Positions 26,243-34,160 of a stretch of 64,000 nt of DNA are shown piece after piece; the stretch's first letter is position 1, and each line of letters starts with the position of its first letter. Below the pieces are notes generated by a model. It was not told where the DNA came from, made no database searches, and saw nothing but the letters and a program-made list of their open reading frames with translations. The translations under genes and the position numbers were made by a program. Origin of the DNA: Rhizobium binae (GTDB lineage Bacteria > Pseudomonadota > Alphaproteobacteria > Rhizobiales > Rhizobiaceae); contig NZ_CP071604.1 of the NCBI RefSeq assembly GCF_017357225.1, positions 1,429,001 to 1,493,000 of the forward strand. Reading direction: 5' to 3'.

Positions 26243-26455
26243 ATGTCTATTCTTGAAATCGCGCTCGCAAGCCAGATACGGGCCCGCCGCCATGACAACC
26301 GTCGCCAGGAATTCGACGAAAGCGATGGGCGGAAGGTCCTGCTGCGCACCGCTTTCGCCTTTGCCGCCTTCACCCTGCTGATAGCAGGGCTGAACCTTGC
26401 CGGCAGACCGCAGGAGGTTGCGCAGCAAAGAGCGCCCGTCGTTGCAGGCAGATGA
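26243..26455 (+). CDS. Small single-pass membrane protein, likely ECF42 regulon member
   Basis: The protein (70 aa) is not a recognised family. It has a charged N-terminal region (ASQIRARRHDNRRQEFDESD), one predicted membrane helix (TAFAFAAFTLLIAGLNLAG) and a short tail ending VVAGR. AGGAG lies 7 nt upstream of the ATG, and a TGTCGA-N16-CGAC promoter-like sequence lies just before that. It is divergent from the DGPF-sigma operon. The strong ribosome site and promoter support a real gene; the function is unknown. Confidence 0.65.
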   Translation: MSILEIALASQIRARRHDNRRQEFDESDGRKVLLRTAFAFAAFTLLIAGLNLAGRPQEVAQQRAPVVAGR

Positions 26456-26503
26456 GGAACCTGCCCAGAGCAACTCCAGTAAAACTGCGCAGCGGCTTTG
26501 CCA

Positions 26504-26527
26504 GGCAAAGCGCGAAGCGCTTTTGCC
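26504..26527. terminator. Strong hairpin between convergent genes
   Basis: GGCAAAGCGC-GAA-GCGCTTTTGCC: 10 bp with one extra T, between the small membrane protein gene and amn. It can act as a terminator in both directions. The GCGCTTTTGCC arm recurs at 63281-63291, so it may also belong to a repeat family. Nothing else is seen between 26456 and 26583. Confidence 0.5.
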
Positions 26528-26583
26528 GGGAATGTGTGAAAACAAAGAGATAGAGCATTTTCCGTTAGCAAAACGGGAATATT

Positions 26584-28086
26584 CTATTGGAAGGCCGTTT
26601 CGAAGAAGCTGCGCAGCTTGCGCGAATGCAGCGCTTCCTTCGGCATAGCGGCAAGCTTCTGCACGGCGCGGATGCCGATCTGGAGATGCTGGTTGACCTG
26701 CGTGCGGTAGAAGGCGGTTGCCATGCCCGGCAGCTTCAATTCGCCGTGCAGCGGCTTGTCGGAGACGCAGAGCAGCGTGCCGTAAGGCACGCGGAAGCGG
26801 AAGCCGTTGGCTGCGATCGTTGCCGATTCCATGTCGAGTGCGATGGCGCGCGCCTGCGACAGCCGCTTTACCGGTCCGAGCTGATCGCGCAGTTCCCAGT
26901 TGCGGTTGTCGATCGTGCCGACGGTGCCGGTGCGCATGATGCGCTTCAACTCGAAGCCCTCGTAGCCGGTAATTTCGGCAACGGCGGCCTCCAGCGCTAC
27001 CTGCACTTCGGCGAGCGCCGGGATCGGCACCCAGACCGGCAGGTCGTCGTCGAGCACATGGTCCTCGCGCATATAGGCATGGGCTAGAACATAATCGCCG
27101 AGCCGCTGGCTGTTGCGCAGACCGGCGCAATGGCCGAGCATCAGCCAGGCATGCGGGCGCAGCACGGCGACATGGTCGGTGATCGTCTTGGCGTTGGAGG
27201 GGCCGACGCCGATATTGATCATGGTGATCCCGGCATGGCCCTTCTTCTTCAGATGATAGGCCGGCATCTGCGGCAGGCGTGCGAGTGTCACATCCGTTTC
27301 CGGCACGCTCGAGCCGGGCAGTGTGACGACATTGCCGGGCTCGACGAAGGCGGTATAACCGTCGCCGCCCTCGGCCATCAGCTTGCGCGCCCAGTTGCAG
27401 AATTCGTCGATATAGAACTGGTAGTTCGTGAACAGCACGAAATTCTGGAAATGCTCGGCATGCGTCGCGGTATAATGCGACAGCCGGGCCAGCGAATAAT
27501 CGATACGCTGGGCGGTGAACGGCGCAAGCGGCGAGGGCTCGCCCGGCGGCGGGATATATTCGCCGTTGGCGATCTCGTCGTCGGTGGTGTTGAGGTCCGG
27601 CGTGTCGAAGATATCGCGCATCGGGACGTCGACGAAGGCGGAGGCCGATGCTTCCACATGCGCGCCCTCGCCAAAGGCGAAATGCAGTGGAATCGGCGTC
27701 GTCGATTCCGAGACGATCACCGGAACATTGTGGCTCTTCATCAGAAGCGACAGCTGCTCCTTCAGGTAATGCTTGAAGAGCTTCGGCCGGGTGACCGTCG
27801 TCGTGTAGATGCCGGGCGCCGTGACGTGGCCGTAGGAGAGGCGCGAATCGACATGGCCGAAGCTGGTCGTCTCGATGCTTACCTGCGGATAGAAGGCGCG
27901 GTAGCGCGAGGCGATGGGAGCGCCTTGGGCAAGCTCGGTGAAGCTCTCGATCAGGAACGCCGTATTGCGCTCGTAAAGTGCGATCAGCGTCTCGACAGCC
28001 CTGGCGGGATCATCGAAGCTCTGCGGCTGGAAAGGGGATGGAGAGGAAATGTCGAGGGGCGACAAAGGGGAGATTCGTTTGTTCAT
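26584..28086 (-). CDS. amn: AMP nucleosidase
   Basis: The enzyme (500 aa) hydrolyses AMP to adenine and ribose-5-phosphate in the cytoplasm, helping set adenylate levels. It has the Amn N-terminal domain (RYRAFYPQVSIETTSFGHVDSRLSYGHV cut across residues 60-90) and a C-terminal phosphorylase-fold domain with INIGVGPSNAKTITDHVAVL, MLGHCAGLRNSQRLGDYVLA and the catalytic region IALDMESATIAANGFRFRVP. Length is normal for Amn. It stands alone, with convergent and divergent neighbours. Confidence 0.96.
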   Translation of the reverse strand: MNKRISPLSPLDISSPSPFQPQSFDDPARAVETLIALYERNTAFLIESFTELAQGAPIASRYRAFYPQVSIETTSFGHVDSRLSYGHVTAPGIYTTTVTRPKLFKHYLKEQLSLLMKSHNVPVIVSESTTPIPLHFAFGEGAHVEASASAFVDVPMRDIFDTPDLNTTDDEIANGEYIPPPGEPSPLAPFTAQRIDYSLARLSHYTATHAEHFQNFVLFTNYQFYIDEFCNWARKLMAEGGDGYTAFVEPGNVVTLPGSSVPETDVTLARLPQMPAYHLKKKGHAGITMINIGVGPSNAKTITDHVAVLRPHAWLMLGHCAGLRNSQRLGDYVLAHAYMREDHVLDDDLPVWVPIPALAEVQVALEAAVAEITGYEGFELKRIMRTGTVGTIDNRNWELRDQLGPVKRLSQARAIALDMESATIAANGFRFRVPYGTLLCVSDKPLHGELKLPGMATAFYRTQVNQHLQIGIRAVQKLAAMPKEALHSRKLRSFFETAFQ

Positions 28087-28172
28087 GACGCATTATAGAG
28101 AGTTGTTTTTGACAAGCAAACGACGTGCGCCGGCGGAAATCGATTTTTTAGCTTCTTCCGTGTCTGTACCGC

Positions 28173-28352
28173 TCACCGCACCGTCGGCGCGCAGAAGATC
28201 CCGTTACTCTCCAGGCAGGTGTAGCTCGCACCGAAATGCGACTGCATGCCGCCGCCGCCCTCATGCACGACGACCGCCGAAAACGTGATCGCGAAGATCG
28301 CTGCAAACAGCGTGATGATGCTGAAACGCCTTGCCAGAATGTAGAGGTTCAT
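28173..28352 (-). CDS. Small membrane or secreted protein, unknown
   Basis: The protein (59 aa) begins MNLYILARRFSIITLFAAIF, a signal-anchor-like helix, followed by a Gly-rich stretch and two Cys residues (YTCLESNGIFCAPTVR). I chose the ATG at 28352 because it places the hydrophobic segment at the N-terminus; the frame is open 15 codons upstream. Ribosome site is weak. Family not recognised. Two closely spaced Cys after a signal-like helix suggest a periplasmic disulfide. Confidence 0.5.
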   Translation of the reverse strand: MNLYILARRFSIITLFAAIFAITFSAVVVHEGGGGMQSHFGASYTCLESNGIFCAPTVR

Positions 28353-28567
28353 CTCATGCCCCGATACGCAACCTAACCATGACATGAGTTTTGCCATGCG
28401 GCGGCTGAACGAGTGCTGAGATGCCGGTTCATCCAGCGTTCAGCTTGCGGGGGCAGGGACCGGCGGTTGTCGTGAAGATCGGCGAGCCGAGAAAGTTCGA
28501 GAAATGCCGGCACTTCGGCCGGCATACTCGGCCATTTTGCGACGCTTGCGGTGTCGGCCTTACCGCG

Positions 28568-28906
28568 TCAGAGCCGCGTCCAGGTCTGCGACTTGCAGAG
28601 GACTTTCAGGACGCAGCCCTGCATCCGCAGCGAATCGCCGGAAACCTTGCCCGAGCCGCTATAGGTCTTGTCGGCGGCCGGATCGGTGATCTCGCCAGCG
28701 TAGCTGCCGCCGGTGCCGGCAAGCGTACCGATCTTCCGGCCGCTGTATTTGCCGGTTTTCAGCGTCACGCAGTAGCTGCCGCCGCAGGCCGCGATCACCG
28801 CCGTTTCGCCCGAGGCGGTTTTCCAATTGCCGACGATCGGCTCTTCGGCATGCGCCGTGCCCGCGAGCACTGCGATGGCGCCGGCGAGTATGAAGCTGCG
28901 GATCAT
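28568..28906 (-). CDS. DUF2147-family periplasmic protein
   Basis: The protein (112 aa) has a signal peptide (MIRSFILAGAIAVLAGTAHA, cut after AHA) and a single small beta domain: IVGNWKTASGETAVIAACGG then CVTLKTGKYSGRKIG. The start WKT..G..A.I..C and the C-terminal pair of Cys (MQGCVLKVLCKSQTW) match DUF2147 proteins, which are common in Rhizobiales and resemble lipocalin-like periplasmic proteins. Function unknown. GGAGG lies 5 nt before the ATG at 28906; an ATG four codons upstream would overlap that site. Confidence 0.85.
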   Translation of the reverse strand: MIRSFILAGAIAVLAGTAHAEEPIVGNWKTASGETAVIAACGGSYCVTLKTGKYSGRKIGTLAGTGGSYAGEITDPAADKTYSGSGKVSGDSLRMQGCVLKVLCKSQTWTRL

Positions 28907-29355
28907 CTTTTCCTCCATGGTGTCCTTTTGACCGGGCGCGAAAATAACTAACGCGAACGTAAAGGTAAATATGGGTATCGCTATCGCGCCGCGATCGCTG
29001 AACGTAGGCCAAATCCGAGAGTTCGTTCGAAGCTCTTAGAGCAGATGTCTGCTGATTTCATGATGAACGATCCGTTTATTTTCGAATCTGAATTTTTTGT
29101 AAAATTTGAGCGAAACCCCCTCAGTCGCAACGAATCCCATGTTTAACAAAAATCCAATTTTACCAAGCGTTTGCACTTTGTTTGTCTCAAATTAATCATG
29201 CATTTTAGGCGTTTTTTGAAGGCCGTTTGGCATAGTGATGCCATCAAACGAGCGGGGCAAACCCGCCGGACCGAAAGGGCCGTAAGCCGCGATAGACGGC
29301 AAGGCCCGGAGGTAAAACAGGGTAAGTCATAAACAGGCTAACAGGGATAAAACCG
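28907..29355. other. AT-rich intergenic region with regulatory elements
   Basis: This 449-bp gap separates the divergent DUF2147 and Sel1-like genes. It holds a LiuR-like imperfect palindrome near 28948-28963 (TAACGCGAACGTAAA), an AT-rich stretch at 29060-29215 likely to contain promoters, and the structured leader listed separately. No convincing open reading frame is present. Confidence 0.6.
29225..29307 (+). ncRNA. Structured 5' leader of the Sel1-like gene, unidentified family
   Basis: Four inverted repeats in 83 nt: GTTTG/CAAAC (29225/29245) enclosing GCAT-AGTG-ATGC; GCGGG-GCAAA-CCCGC (29252-29266); CGGACC-GAAA-GGGCCG (about 29267-29282); and GGGCC (29277-29281) with GGCCC (29303-29307) enclosing GCCG-loop-CGGC. 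The third and fourth share the GGGCC arm, so they exclude each other. The region ends 48 nt before the ATG. Hairpin density and a switchable arm are typical of cis-regulatory RNA. It has superficial likeness to GEMM (GGGCAAACC, GAAA) but does not fit its core. Confidence 0.5.
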
Positions 29356-29622
29356 ATGGCACGCTTTGAAATGCACAATGCTGAAACGGCCACCATGGGT
29401 GGCGACAACAGCGCCGATGTCTTCTGCGAAATGGGTCTGATGTATGCGACCGGCCGCGGCTGCGCCGTCGATCTCGTCGCTGCCCACAAATGGCTGAACA
29501 TTGCCGCAATCAAGGGCAACGACCGCGCCGCCGAGCTTCGCGCCGACGTGGCCGCCAGCATGAACAAGATGCAGCTCGTGGAAGCGTTGCGCGCTGCCCG
29601 CGAATGGATGACGGTTCACTGA
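29356..29622 (+). CDS. Sel1-repeat mini-protein
   Basis: The protein (88 aa) has one to two Sel1-like (TPR-type) helical repeats: ADVFCEMGLMYATGRGCAVD then LVAAHKWLNIAAIKGNDRAA, and a C-terminal helix ending EWMTVH. Small proteins of this kind are widespread and conserved in Rhizobiales, but the role is not known; Sel1 repeats usually mediate protein contacts. It has no signal peptide, so it is probably cytoplasmic. The long AT-rich upstream region and structured leader suggest it is regulated at RNA level. Confidence 0.8.
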   Translation: MARFEMHNAETATMGGDNSADVFCEMGLMYATGRGCAVDLVAAHKWLNIAAIKGNDRAAELRADVAASMNKMQLVEALRAAREWMTVH

Positions 29623-29758
29623 AACCGTCTCCTGCTCGCGGTTCGACAGAAATAACAACCTCGAAAGAGGGGCTGGCGGGCGATTGAAACGCCGATGCCG
29701 GGAGAAGAGAGCCGCGGCCGGATATCCTCCACCGGCCGCGGTTCTTCGTTGAATTATC

Positions 29759-29806
29759 AGCATGATGTCGTCCGAAAACCGCTCACGGATTTCGGCATCG
29801 TGCTGG
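29759..29806. repeat. REP-like palindrome (GCATGATGTCGTCC type)
   Basis: CAGCATGATGTCGTCCGAAAA then an inverted arm TTTCGGCATCGTGCTG, 48 bp. A second copy with the same left arm lies at 59643-59689. This palindrome is common between genes in rhizobia. It lies directly after the aminotransferase stop codon. Confidence 0.75.
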
Positions 29807-29807
29807 A

Positions 29808-30920
29808 TCAACCGATCGCCTTCAGCACGTGCGGCAGCGTTTCCTCGAGGAGCGCCATTTCGGCCTCCGGTCCGACGCTGACGCGGATGCAGCGATTGAG
29901 CGGCGCCACCCCGGGCATGCGGATGAAAACCCCATGCTCCATCAGCCCGTCGACGATCGCCCGCGCGTAGGCGCCGTCGCGGCCGGCGTCGATCGCCACG
30001 AAATTCGTCGCCGAGGGCAGCGGCTCAAGGCCATTTGCCCGCGCGATGCGGCCGATCCGCTCCCGCGCCGCATGGATCCTGCCGATCACCTCGGTGAGAT
30101 AGGCCTGGTCCTTGAGGGCGGCAAGTGCGGCGGCCGTCGCCAGCCGGTTCATGCCGAAATGATTGCGAATCTTGTCAAAGGCCTGCGCCGTGCCCGGCGT
30201 CGAGATCACGTAACCGGTGCGTGAGCCGGCAAGTCCGTAGGCCTTGGAAAAGGTGCGGGTGCGCACGATGTTCGGCAGATCGATAAGCGCGGCGATCGAC
30301 GGCAGCGAACTTGCCGGCCCCGTCTCGCTATAGGCTTCGTCGAGCACCATCAGCGTCGTCTCGGGCAGTGCCCGGGCGAAAGCGACGATGCTGTCGGCGT
30401 CCCACCAGCTTCCCATCGGATTGTCGGGATTGGCGAAATAGACGAGCGGCGCATTCTCGCGCTTGACGGCCTCGAGCAGTCCGTCGAGATCCTCGCGGTC
30501 CTTCACATAGGGCACGGTCACCAGCCGGCCGCCGAAGCCGGCGACATGGAAGTTGAAGGTCGGATAGGCGCCGAGCGAGGTGACCACCGGTGCGCCGGCT
30601 TCGATGACCAGCCGGACGATCTGGCCGAGCAACTCGTCGATGCCGCCGCCGATGGCGATATTGGCGGGGGAGGTGCCGAGATGGGTGCCGAGCGCCTCCC
30701 TCAGCGCGAAATTCTCCGGATCATTGTATTTCCAGATATTGCCGGCCTCCTCGCTTATCGCCGCAAGCACGGAAGGGGCCGGGCCGAAGCCGTTCTCATT
30801 GGCGCCGATGCGGGCAAGAACGGCACGTCCGCGTTGGCGCTCAATGGCCTCGGGGCCGACGAAGGGCACTGTGGAGGGCAGGGCGCTGATGAGGGGCGTG
30901 AAGCGCGAAAAGGCGGACAT
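29808..30920 (-). CDS. HisC-like class I/II PLP aminotransferase
   Basis: The protein (370 aa) is a fold-type I aminotransferase of the histidinol-phosphate aminotransferase subfamily. It shows RIGANENGFGPAPSVLAAI, YFANPDNPMGSWWD (PLP-contact Asn/Pro), VLDEAYSE, and the lysine in RTRTFSKAYGLAGSRTGYV. The end VSVGPEAEMALLEETLP fits HisC. It is not in a his operon, so it may be a second copy serving aromatic or other amino acids. The start is the ATG at 30920; the frame continues 22 codons upstream. Substrate is unproven. Confidence 0.85.
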   Translation of the reverse strand: MSAFSRFTPLISALPSTVPFVGPEAIERQRGRAVLARIGANENGFGPAPSVLAAISEEAGNIWKYNDPENFALREALGTHLGTSPANIAIGGGIDELLGQIVRLVIEAGAPVVTSLGAYPTFNFHVAGFGGRLVTVPYVKDREDLDGLLEAVKRENAPLVYFANPDNPMGSWWDADSIVAFARALPETTLMVLDEAYSETGPASSLPSIAALIDLPNIVRTRTFSKAYGLAGSRTGYVISTPGTAQAFDKIRNHFGMNRLATAAALAALKDQAYLTEVIGRIHAARERIGRIARANGLEPLPSATNFVAIDAGRDGAYARAIVDGLMEHGVFIRMPGVAPLNRCIRVSVGPEAEMALLEETLPHVLKAIG

Positions 30921-30992
30921 GCGAAGGCAATTTCCCGGACATGTTGACGGTTGGCGCAACAATAGGCCGGGGTGCGGCCAAGGCAAGGAAGA

Positions 30993-31424
30993 TTATTTCG
31001 ACAGCAGACTGGTGGGCGACGCTTGCGGGCGGAACATCGGCGTCCGCCGTGCGTCGATCGCTTCCATGTTGCCGACAAGGAAATCGGTGCGCACGACACG
31101 GCGCAGGACGTCGGGATCCATCAGGTTGATGAACCGCACGCCGATGCGTTCCTTGTGGCGATAGACCTCCGCACATCCGATCCGGTAGGCGAGGCCGAGG
31201 ATATTGAGATAATAATGTTTCGGCAGACCGGCGGTGGTCGACACGATGAAAGTCGCGCCGCCTTGCGAGATATCGATGATCTCGGCGCTTCGCATCGACA
31301 CGCCGGTGAGACACGGCCGGACGGCAACGATACGGGCCGGTCGCTTGACGTGGAACTCTTCCCAGCGCTGGTCGTAAATGGCGGATTTGACCGTGGCAAG
31401 GTGTGTGGCGCGGAGCATAGTCAT
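30993..31424 (-). CDS. PilZ-domain protein 1
   Basis: The protein (143 aa) is a single PilZ domain of the kind that binds cyclic di-GMP. The second motif is intact (DISQGGATFIV, matching [DN]xSxxG). The first arginine motif is less regular (KRPARIVAV, with Lys in place of the leading Arg). I chose MTMLRATHLA at 31424 because GGAG lies 8 nt upstream; the frame is open 17 codons further. No partner domain is present, so it probably acts by protein contact. It lies near a second, more degenerate PilZ gene. Confidence 0.82.
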   Translation of the reverse strand: MTMLRATHLATVKSAIYDQRWEEFHVKRPARIVAVRPCLTGVSMRSAEIIDISQGGATFIVSTTAGLPKHYYLNILGLAYRIGCAEVYRHKERIGVRFINLMDPDVLRRVVRTDFLVGNMEAIDARRTPMFRPQASPTSLLSK

Positions 31425-31622
31425 CTCACATTCTCCGTCAGGCAGGGCACAATTGGGGTTCTTGCGCTGGAGCAAACTGATCTTGCTCCGGCCAAGCTCA
31501 CATGAATGTTTTGCACATTCGTCAAATATGAAATGACAATTTTAACGAGTCTGAAATTTGTGCCCAAGCGGGACGGTCGATGATTCCGATCGGGACGCTC
31601 GGCTGACTCCCGACTGTTCGGT

Positions 31623-32024
31623 TCAGCCGAAGGTCCTTGCGGCGAGATATCCACCGGCGGCGGTCAGCGCCGTCAGCAGTGTGCCCCAAGCCATGTCGAT
31701 GAGGCTCATGGCAAGTGGCCAGTTCCGAAGCGTGGCGAGGTTCGTGATGTCATAGGTGCCATAGGCCGCCAGTCCCAAAATGGCACCGTAGACAATCGCG
31801 CTGGCGAGCGAGCCTGCAGATAATGCCGGCTGAACCGCCAGGACGATCACCGCAGCGGCGAAGAAAAGGTAAAATAGTGCCGCTACCGCAAGATTCGGCG
31901 AGGGCAGCATCAGCGTTCCGAGCTGGTCGCGATAGAAGCTGCGGGCGACAAGGCCAAGCCATATGGCATCGCAGACGAGGAGGGTAAGGAGGCTGCCGGC
32001 ATAGGCGAACACAGCTGTCTTCAT
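31623..32024 (-). CDS. DUF2177-family membrane protein
   Basis: The protein (133 aa) has four predicted helices: SLLTLLVCDAIWLGLVARSF, a second FYLFFAAAVIVLAVQPAL, a third with YGAILGLAAYGTYDITNLAT, and a final LIDMAWGTLLTALTAAGGYL. The DxIWLG, YDxTN and DxxWG motifs are the DUF2177 signature. The function is unknown. Ribosome site GGGAG lies 7 nt before the ATG at 32024. It is divergent from the host-attachment-type gene. Confidence 0.85.
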   Translation of the reverse strand: MKTAVFAYAGSLLTLLVCDAIWLGLVARSFYRDQLGTLMLPSPNLAVAALFYLFFAAAVIVLAVQPALSAGSLASAIVYGAILGLAAYGTYDITNLATLRNWPLAMSLIDMAWGTLLTALTAAGGYLAARTFG

Positions 32025-32186
32025 CGTCGATCTCCCGAGCTTGCCTTTCTTCTACGGGAGAGAAGCCGGAGTGGATCGCCGCTCCGTCGATTTCGGCACA
32101 ATTTCTCGAACTCTTTAAAAGGCCGGACGTTCTGTCTTGATCGATGAAGCATGGCGCGCGTCGATGACGACAGCGAGGAGTTGAAG

Positions 32187-32633
32187 ATGACCGACGTCAA
32201 AATTCCCTGGAAATCATGGGTCGTAGCCTGCAATGGCGCCAAGGCCTTGATCATGCAGAATGCCGGCGATGCCCAATTGATGAACCTCAAGGTGCTGGAA
32301 ACCCTGACGCAGCCGAACGAGCCAGATCGCGAGATCGGTGCCGACAAGCCTGGCCGCAGCCATGCCGCCGATGGGTTCAGCCGCAGCGCTGTCGAAGAGA
32401 CGAGCTGGCAGGAGCAGGCGGAAGCTCAATTTCTGAAACATGTGGCGGAACGAATGGACGAGTTGACCCAAGCCAACGATGCGCACCACATCGTCCTCAT
32501 CGCGCCGCCGAAGGCGCTCGGCACCTTGCGGCCGGCACTCAGTGCCGAAACGCAGGCAGCGATTTCGGCGGAATTGGCGAAAGACTATACCAATCTGCCG
32601 ATCGACGAGATCGAGCGACATCTCGCCGCCTGA
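32187..32633 (+). CDS. Host-attachment family protein (baeRF family 12-like)
   Basis: The protein (148 aa) matches the alphaproteobacterial family annotated as required for attachment to host cells, now seen as release-factor-1-like (baeRF) domains. It has WKSWVVACNGAKALIMQNAG at the N-terminus, KPGRSHAADGFSRSAVEETSW in the middle and HHIVLIAPPKALGTLRPALS before a C-terminal KDYTNLPIDEIERHL. These are the family's usual conserved blocks. GAGGAG lies 6 nt before the ATG at 32187. Direct evidence for a role in attachment in this family is thin. Confidence 0.85.
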   Translation: MTDVKIPWKSWVVACNGAKALIMQNAGDAQLMNLKVLETLTQPNEPDREIGADKPGRSHAADGFSRSAVEETSWQEQAEAQFLKHVAERMDELTQANDAHHIVLIAPPKALGTLRPALSAETQAAISAELAKDYTNLPIDEIERHLAA

Positions 32634-32675
32634 TTCGAGAGAGCGTAGGTCGCCGACCCGCATTTCCTGCTTGCC

Positions 32676-33542
32676 TCACCCTGACGATCGGAGCCCGGCA
32701 AACAGATCTTCATGATCGGCAAACAGCGCCGCCAGGCGGTCGATGACGGTCCTGACCTGCGGCCGTTGCCGCTCGTCGTCATGCGCGACGATCCACATCT
32801 CGTAGGTCAGATCGTCGATGACAGGCCCGGCGCGCACGAGCTTGCGCTCCTGATCGCCGATGAAGCAAGGCAGCACGCCGCGGCCGGCACCGCCACGGAT
32901 CAGGTAAAAGAGCATATGCGGCGTGTTTGTCCAGCTGGTGATCCAATAATCCGGCTGTTCGAACGTCCATTTGTCCGCCGGCGTGATCGCGGTGTCGGTG
33001 CCAAGCGAAATCCAGTTGCAATTGCTCTCGGCGAATTCGGTCGCCTGGTAAGCGGCATGGGCCACCTTGACCGAACGGCGGATCGCGACGTTGCCGCTGT
33101 CCGGCCGGCTGTGGCGAATGGCGATATGCGCCTCGCGATAGGTGAAGTCGACGTTCGCATCACAGCTCTTGTAGCACATGCGGAAACTGTCGCTCGGCGT
33201 CCAGACGCCGGCCAGATGGTCGGCGATGAATCGCAGGGTCCAGCTGTCGGCGGCCGTCGAGACGATCGGCAGCATCAGCACTTCGCCGCGCCAGTCGGAG
33301 ATCGCCTGCGCCGCATCCTGCATCCGCCGGACGCGATCAAGCAGTTCCTGACCATCCCTGGCCAGCAGGTAACCGGTGGGGCCGCGGCTGAACAGCGACC
33401 GGCCGGTCGTCCGTTCCAGCGCCAGCATGCGCCGTCCGATCGTCGGCGCGCTGAGGCCGGTGCGTGCTGCCGCCGCCGAAAGCCCGCCGCCGGTCGCGAC
33501 GTGGAAGAAGAGTTGCAGATCGTCCCAGCTTGCATCTTTCAT
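32676..33542 (-). CDS. LysR-family transcriptional regulator
   Basis: The protein (288 aa) has an N-terminal LysR helix-turn-helix (DDLQLFFHVATGGGLSAAAA, then TGLSAPTIGRRMLALER) and a substrate-binding domain. The N-terminal LSAPTIGRRMLALE variant is typical of a LysR subgroup that acts on nearby genes. Ligand unknown. It is divergent from a small gene of unknown function and converges on the host-attachment gene. Confidence 0.9.
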   Translation of the reverse strand: MKDASWDDLQLFFHVATGGGLSAAAARTGLSAPTIGRRMLALERTTGRSLFSRGPTGYLLARDGQELLDRVRRMQDAAQAISDWRGEVLMLPIVSTAADSWTLRFIADHLAGVWTPSDSFRMCYKSCDANVDFTYREAHIAIRHSRPDSGNVAIRRSVKVAHAAYQATEFAESNCNWISLGTDTAITPADKWTFEQPDYWITSWTNTPHMLFYLIRGGAGRGVLPCFIGDQERKLVRAGPVIDDLTYEMWIVAHDDERQRPQVRTVIDRLAALFADHEDLFAGLRSSG

Positions 33543-33631
33543 GGATGAAAACCCCCTTTCTCCGGCGCCTCTACATAGCCAGCGCGTGAAGGCCTAGCTC
33601 AAGTGCTCCAGCAATAGATGGAGGATAAGCA

Positions 33632-33877
33632 ATGCTTCTCAACTGGGTCGTCCTTTTCGAGGAAGTCGAAACCCGCAATCGCCGCATGCGCCGCGATCCC
33701 ATGGCCGACCCGCTCGATGGCCCGGAATGGCGCGGGCTTCTTTGGATCATTCCGATCATCGCGTATCTCTCCTCGAGAAGAGGCGAGACGAGGCCGCGCC
33801 GCGATAAGGCGCGGATTGAAGGCAGCCTCAGGTTTCGAAGCTCAGTCGCAGCACGTGGTGCAGGAATTCCGGATTGA
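33632..33877 (+). CDS. Small protein of unknown function
   Basis: The predicted protein (81 aa) begins MLLNWVVLFEEVETRNRRMR, has a short hydrophobic segment (GLLWIIPIIAYLSS) and a basic C-terminus. The ATG has GGAGG 7 nt upstream, the main reason to believe it. It is divergent from the LysR gene, the place where a LysR target often lies. The last 50 bp overlap the convergent second PilZ gene, so the true product may be questioned. No family recognised. Confidence 0.5.
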   Translation: MLLNWVVLFEEVETRNRRMRRDPMADPLDGPEWRGLLWIIPIIAYLSSRRGETRPRRDKARIEGSLRFRSSVAARGAGIPD

Positions 33878-34160
33878 GCAGCATGTTGAAGCTGATCGTC
33901 ACCAATTCGCCTTCGCGCTTGACCATGGTGGCACCGATCTCGTCGTGGATGCCGAGGATTTCGAGAAAGAAATGGCTCGGCATCTCCAGGCTCGGGCTAA
34001 CTTCGAGCGCCGCGCCGGCCAGCGTGATCGTGCGGATCAGGCAGCGCACCTGCGTTCCGGTGCTGAGGTGATGGCCGACGAAGATGATATTGCCGGGCCT
34101 GTCGAGGTTGAATTCCCTGTAAGCGCGTTCCGGCTTGGGGTGTTCCGTGTCGAGGTGCAT
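33828..34160 (-). CDS. PilZ-domain protein 2, degenerate ligand site
   Basis: The protein (110 aa) has the same fold as PilZ protein 1 and shares the blocks FFLEILG/LNILG and ATMVKREGELVTISFNMLLNP. The cyclic di-GMP motif [DN]xSxxG reads TITLAG, so Asp and Ser are both replaced by Thr, and ligand binding may be lost. It is probably a paralogue adapted to protein interaction. Start at 34160. Confidence 0.75.
   Translation of the reverse strand: MHLDTEHPKPERAYREFNLDRPGNIIFVGHHLSTGTQVRCLIRTITLAGAALEVSPSLEMPSHFFLEILGIHDEIGATMVKREGELVTISFNMLLNPEFLHHVLRLSFET

Noticed and set aside
29225..29307. Cyclic di-GMP-I (GEMM) riboswitch
   Set aside because: GGGCAAACC and GAAA are present, but the conserved core between and after the stems does not match, so only an unidentified structured leader is claimed.
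29808..30920. The biosynthetic hisC gene
   Set aside because: The family fits, but no his genes are adjacent and rhizobia often carry several HisC-like proteins; no symbol assigned.
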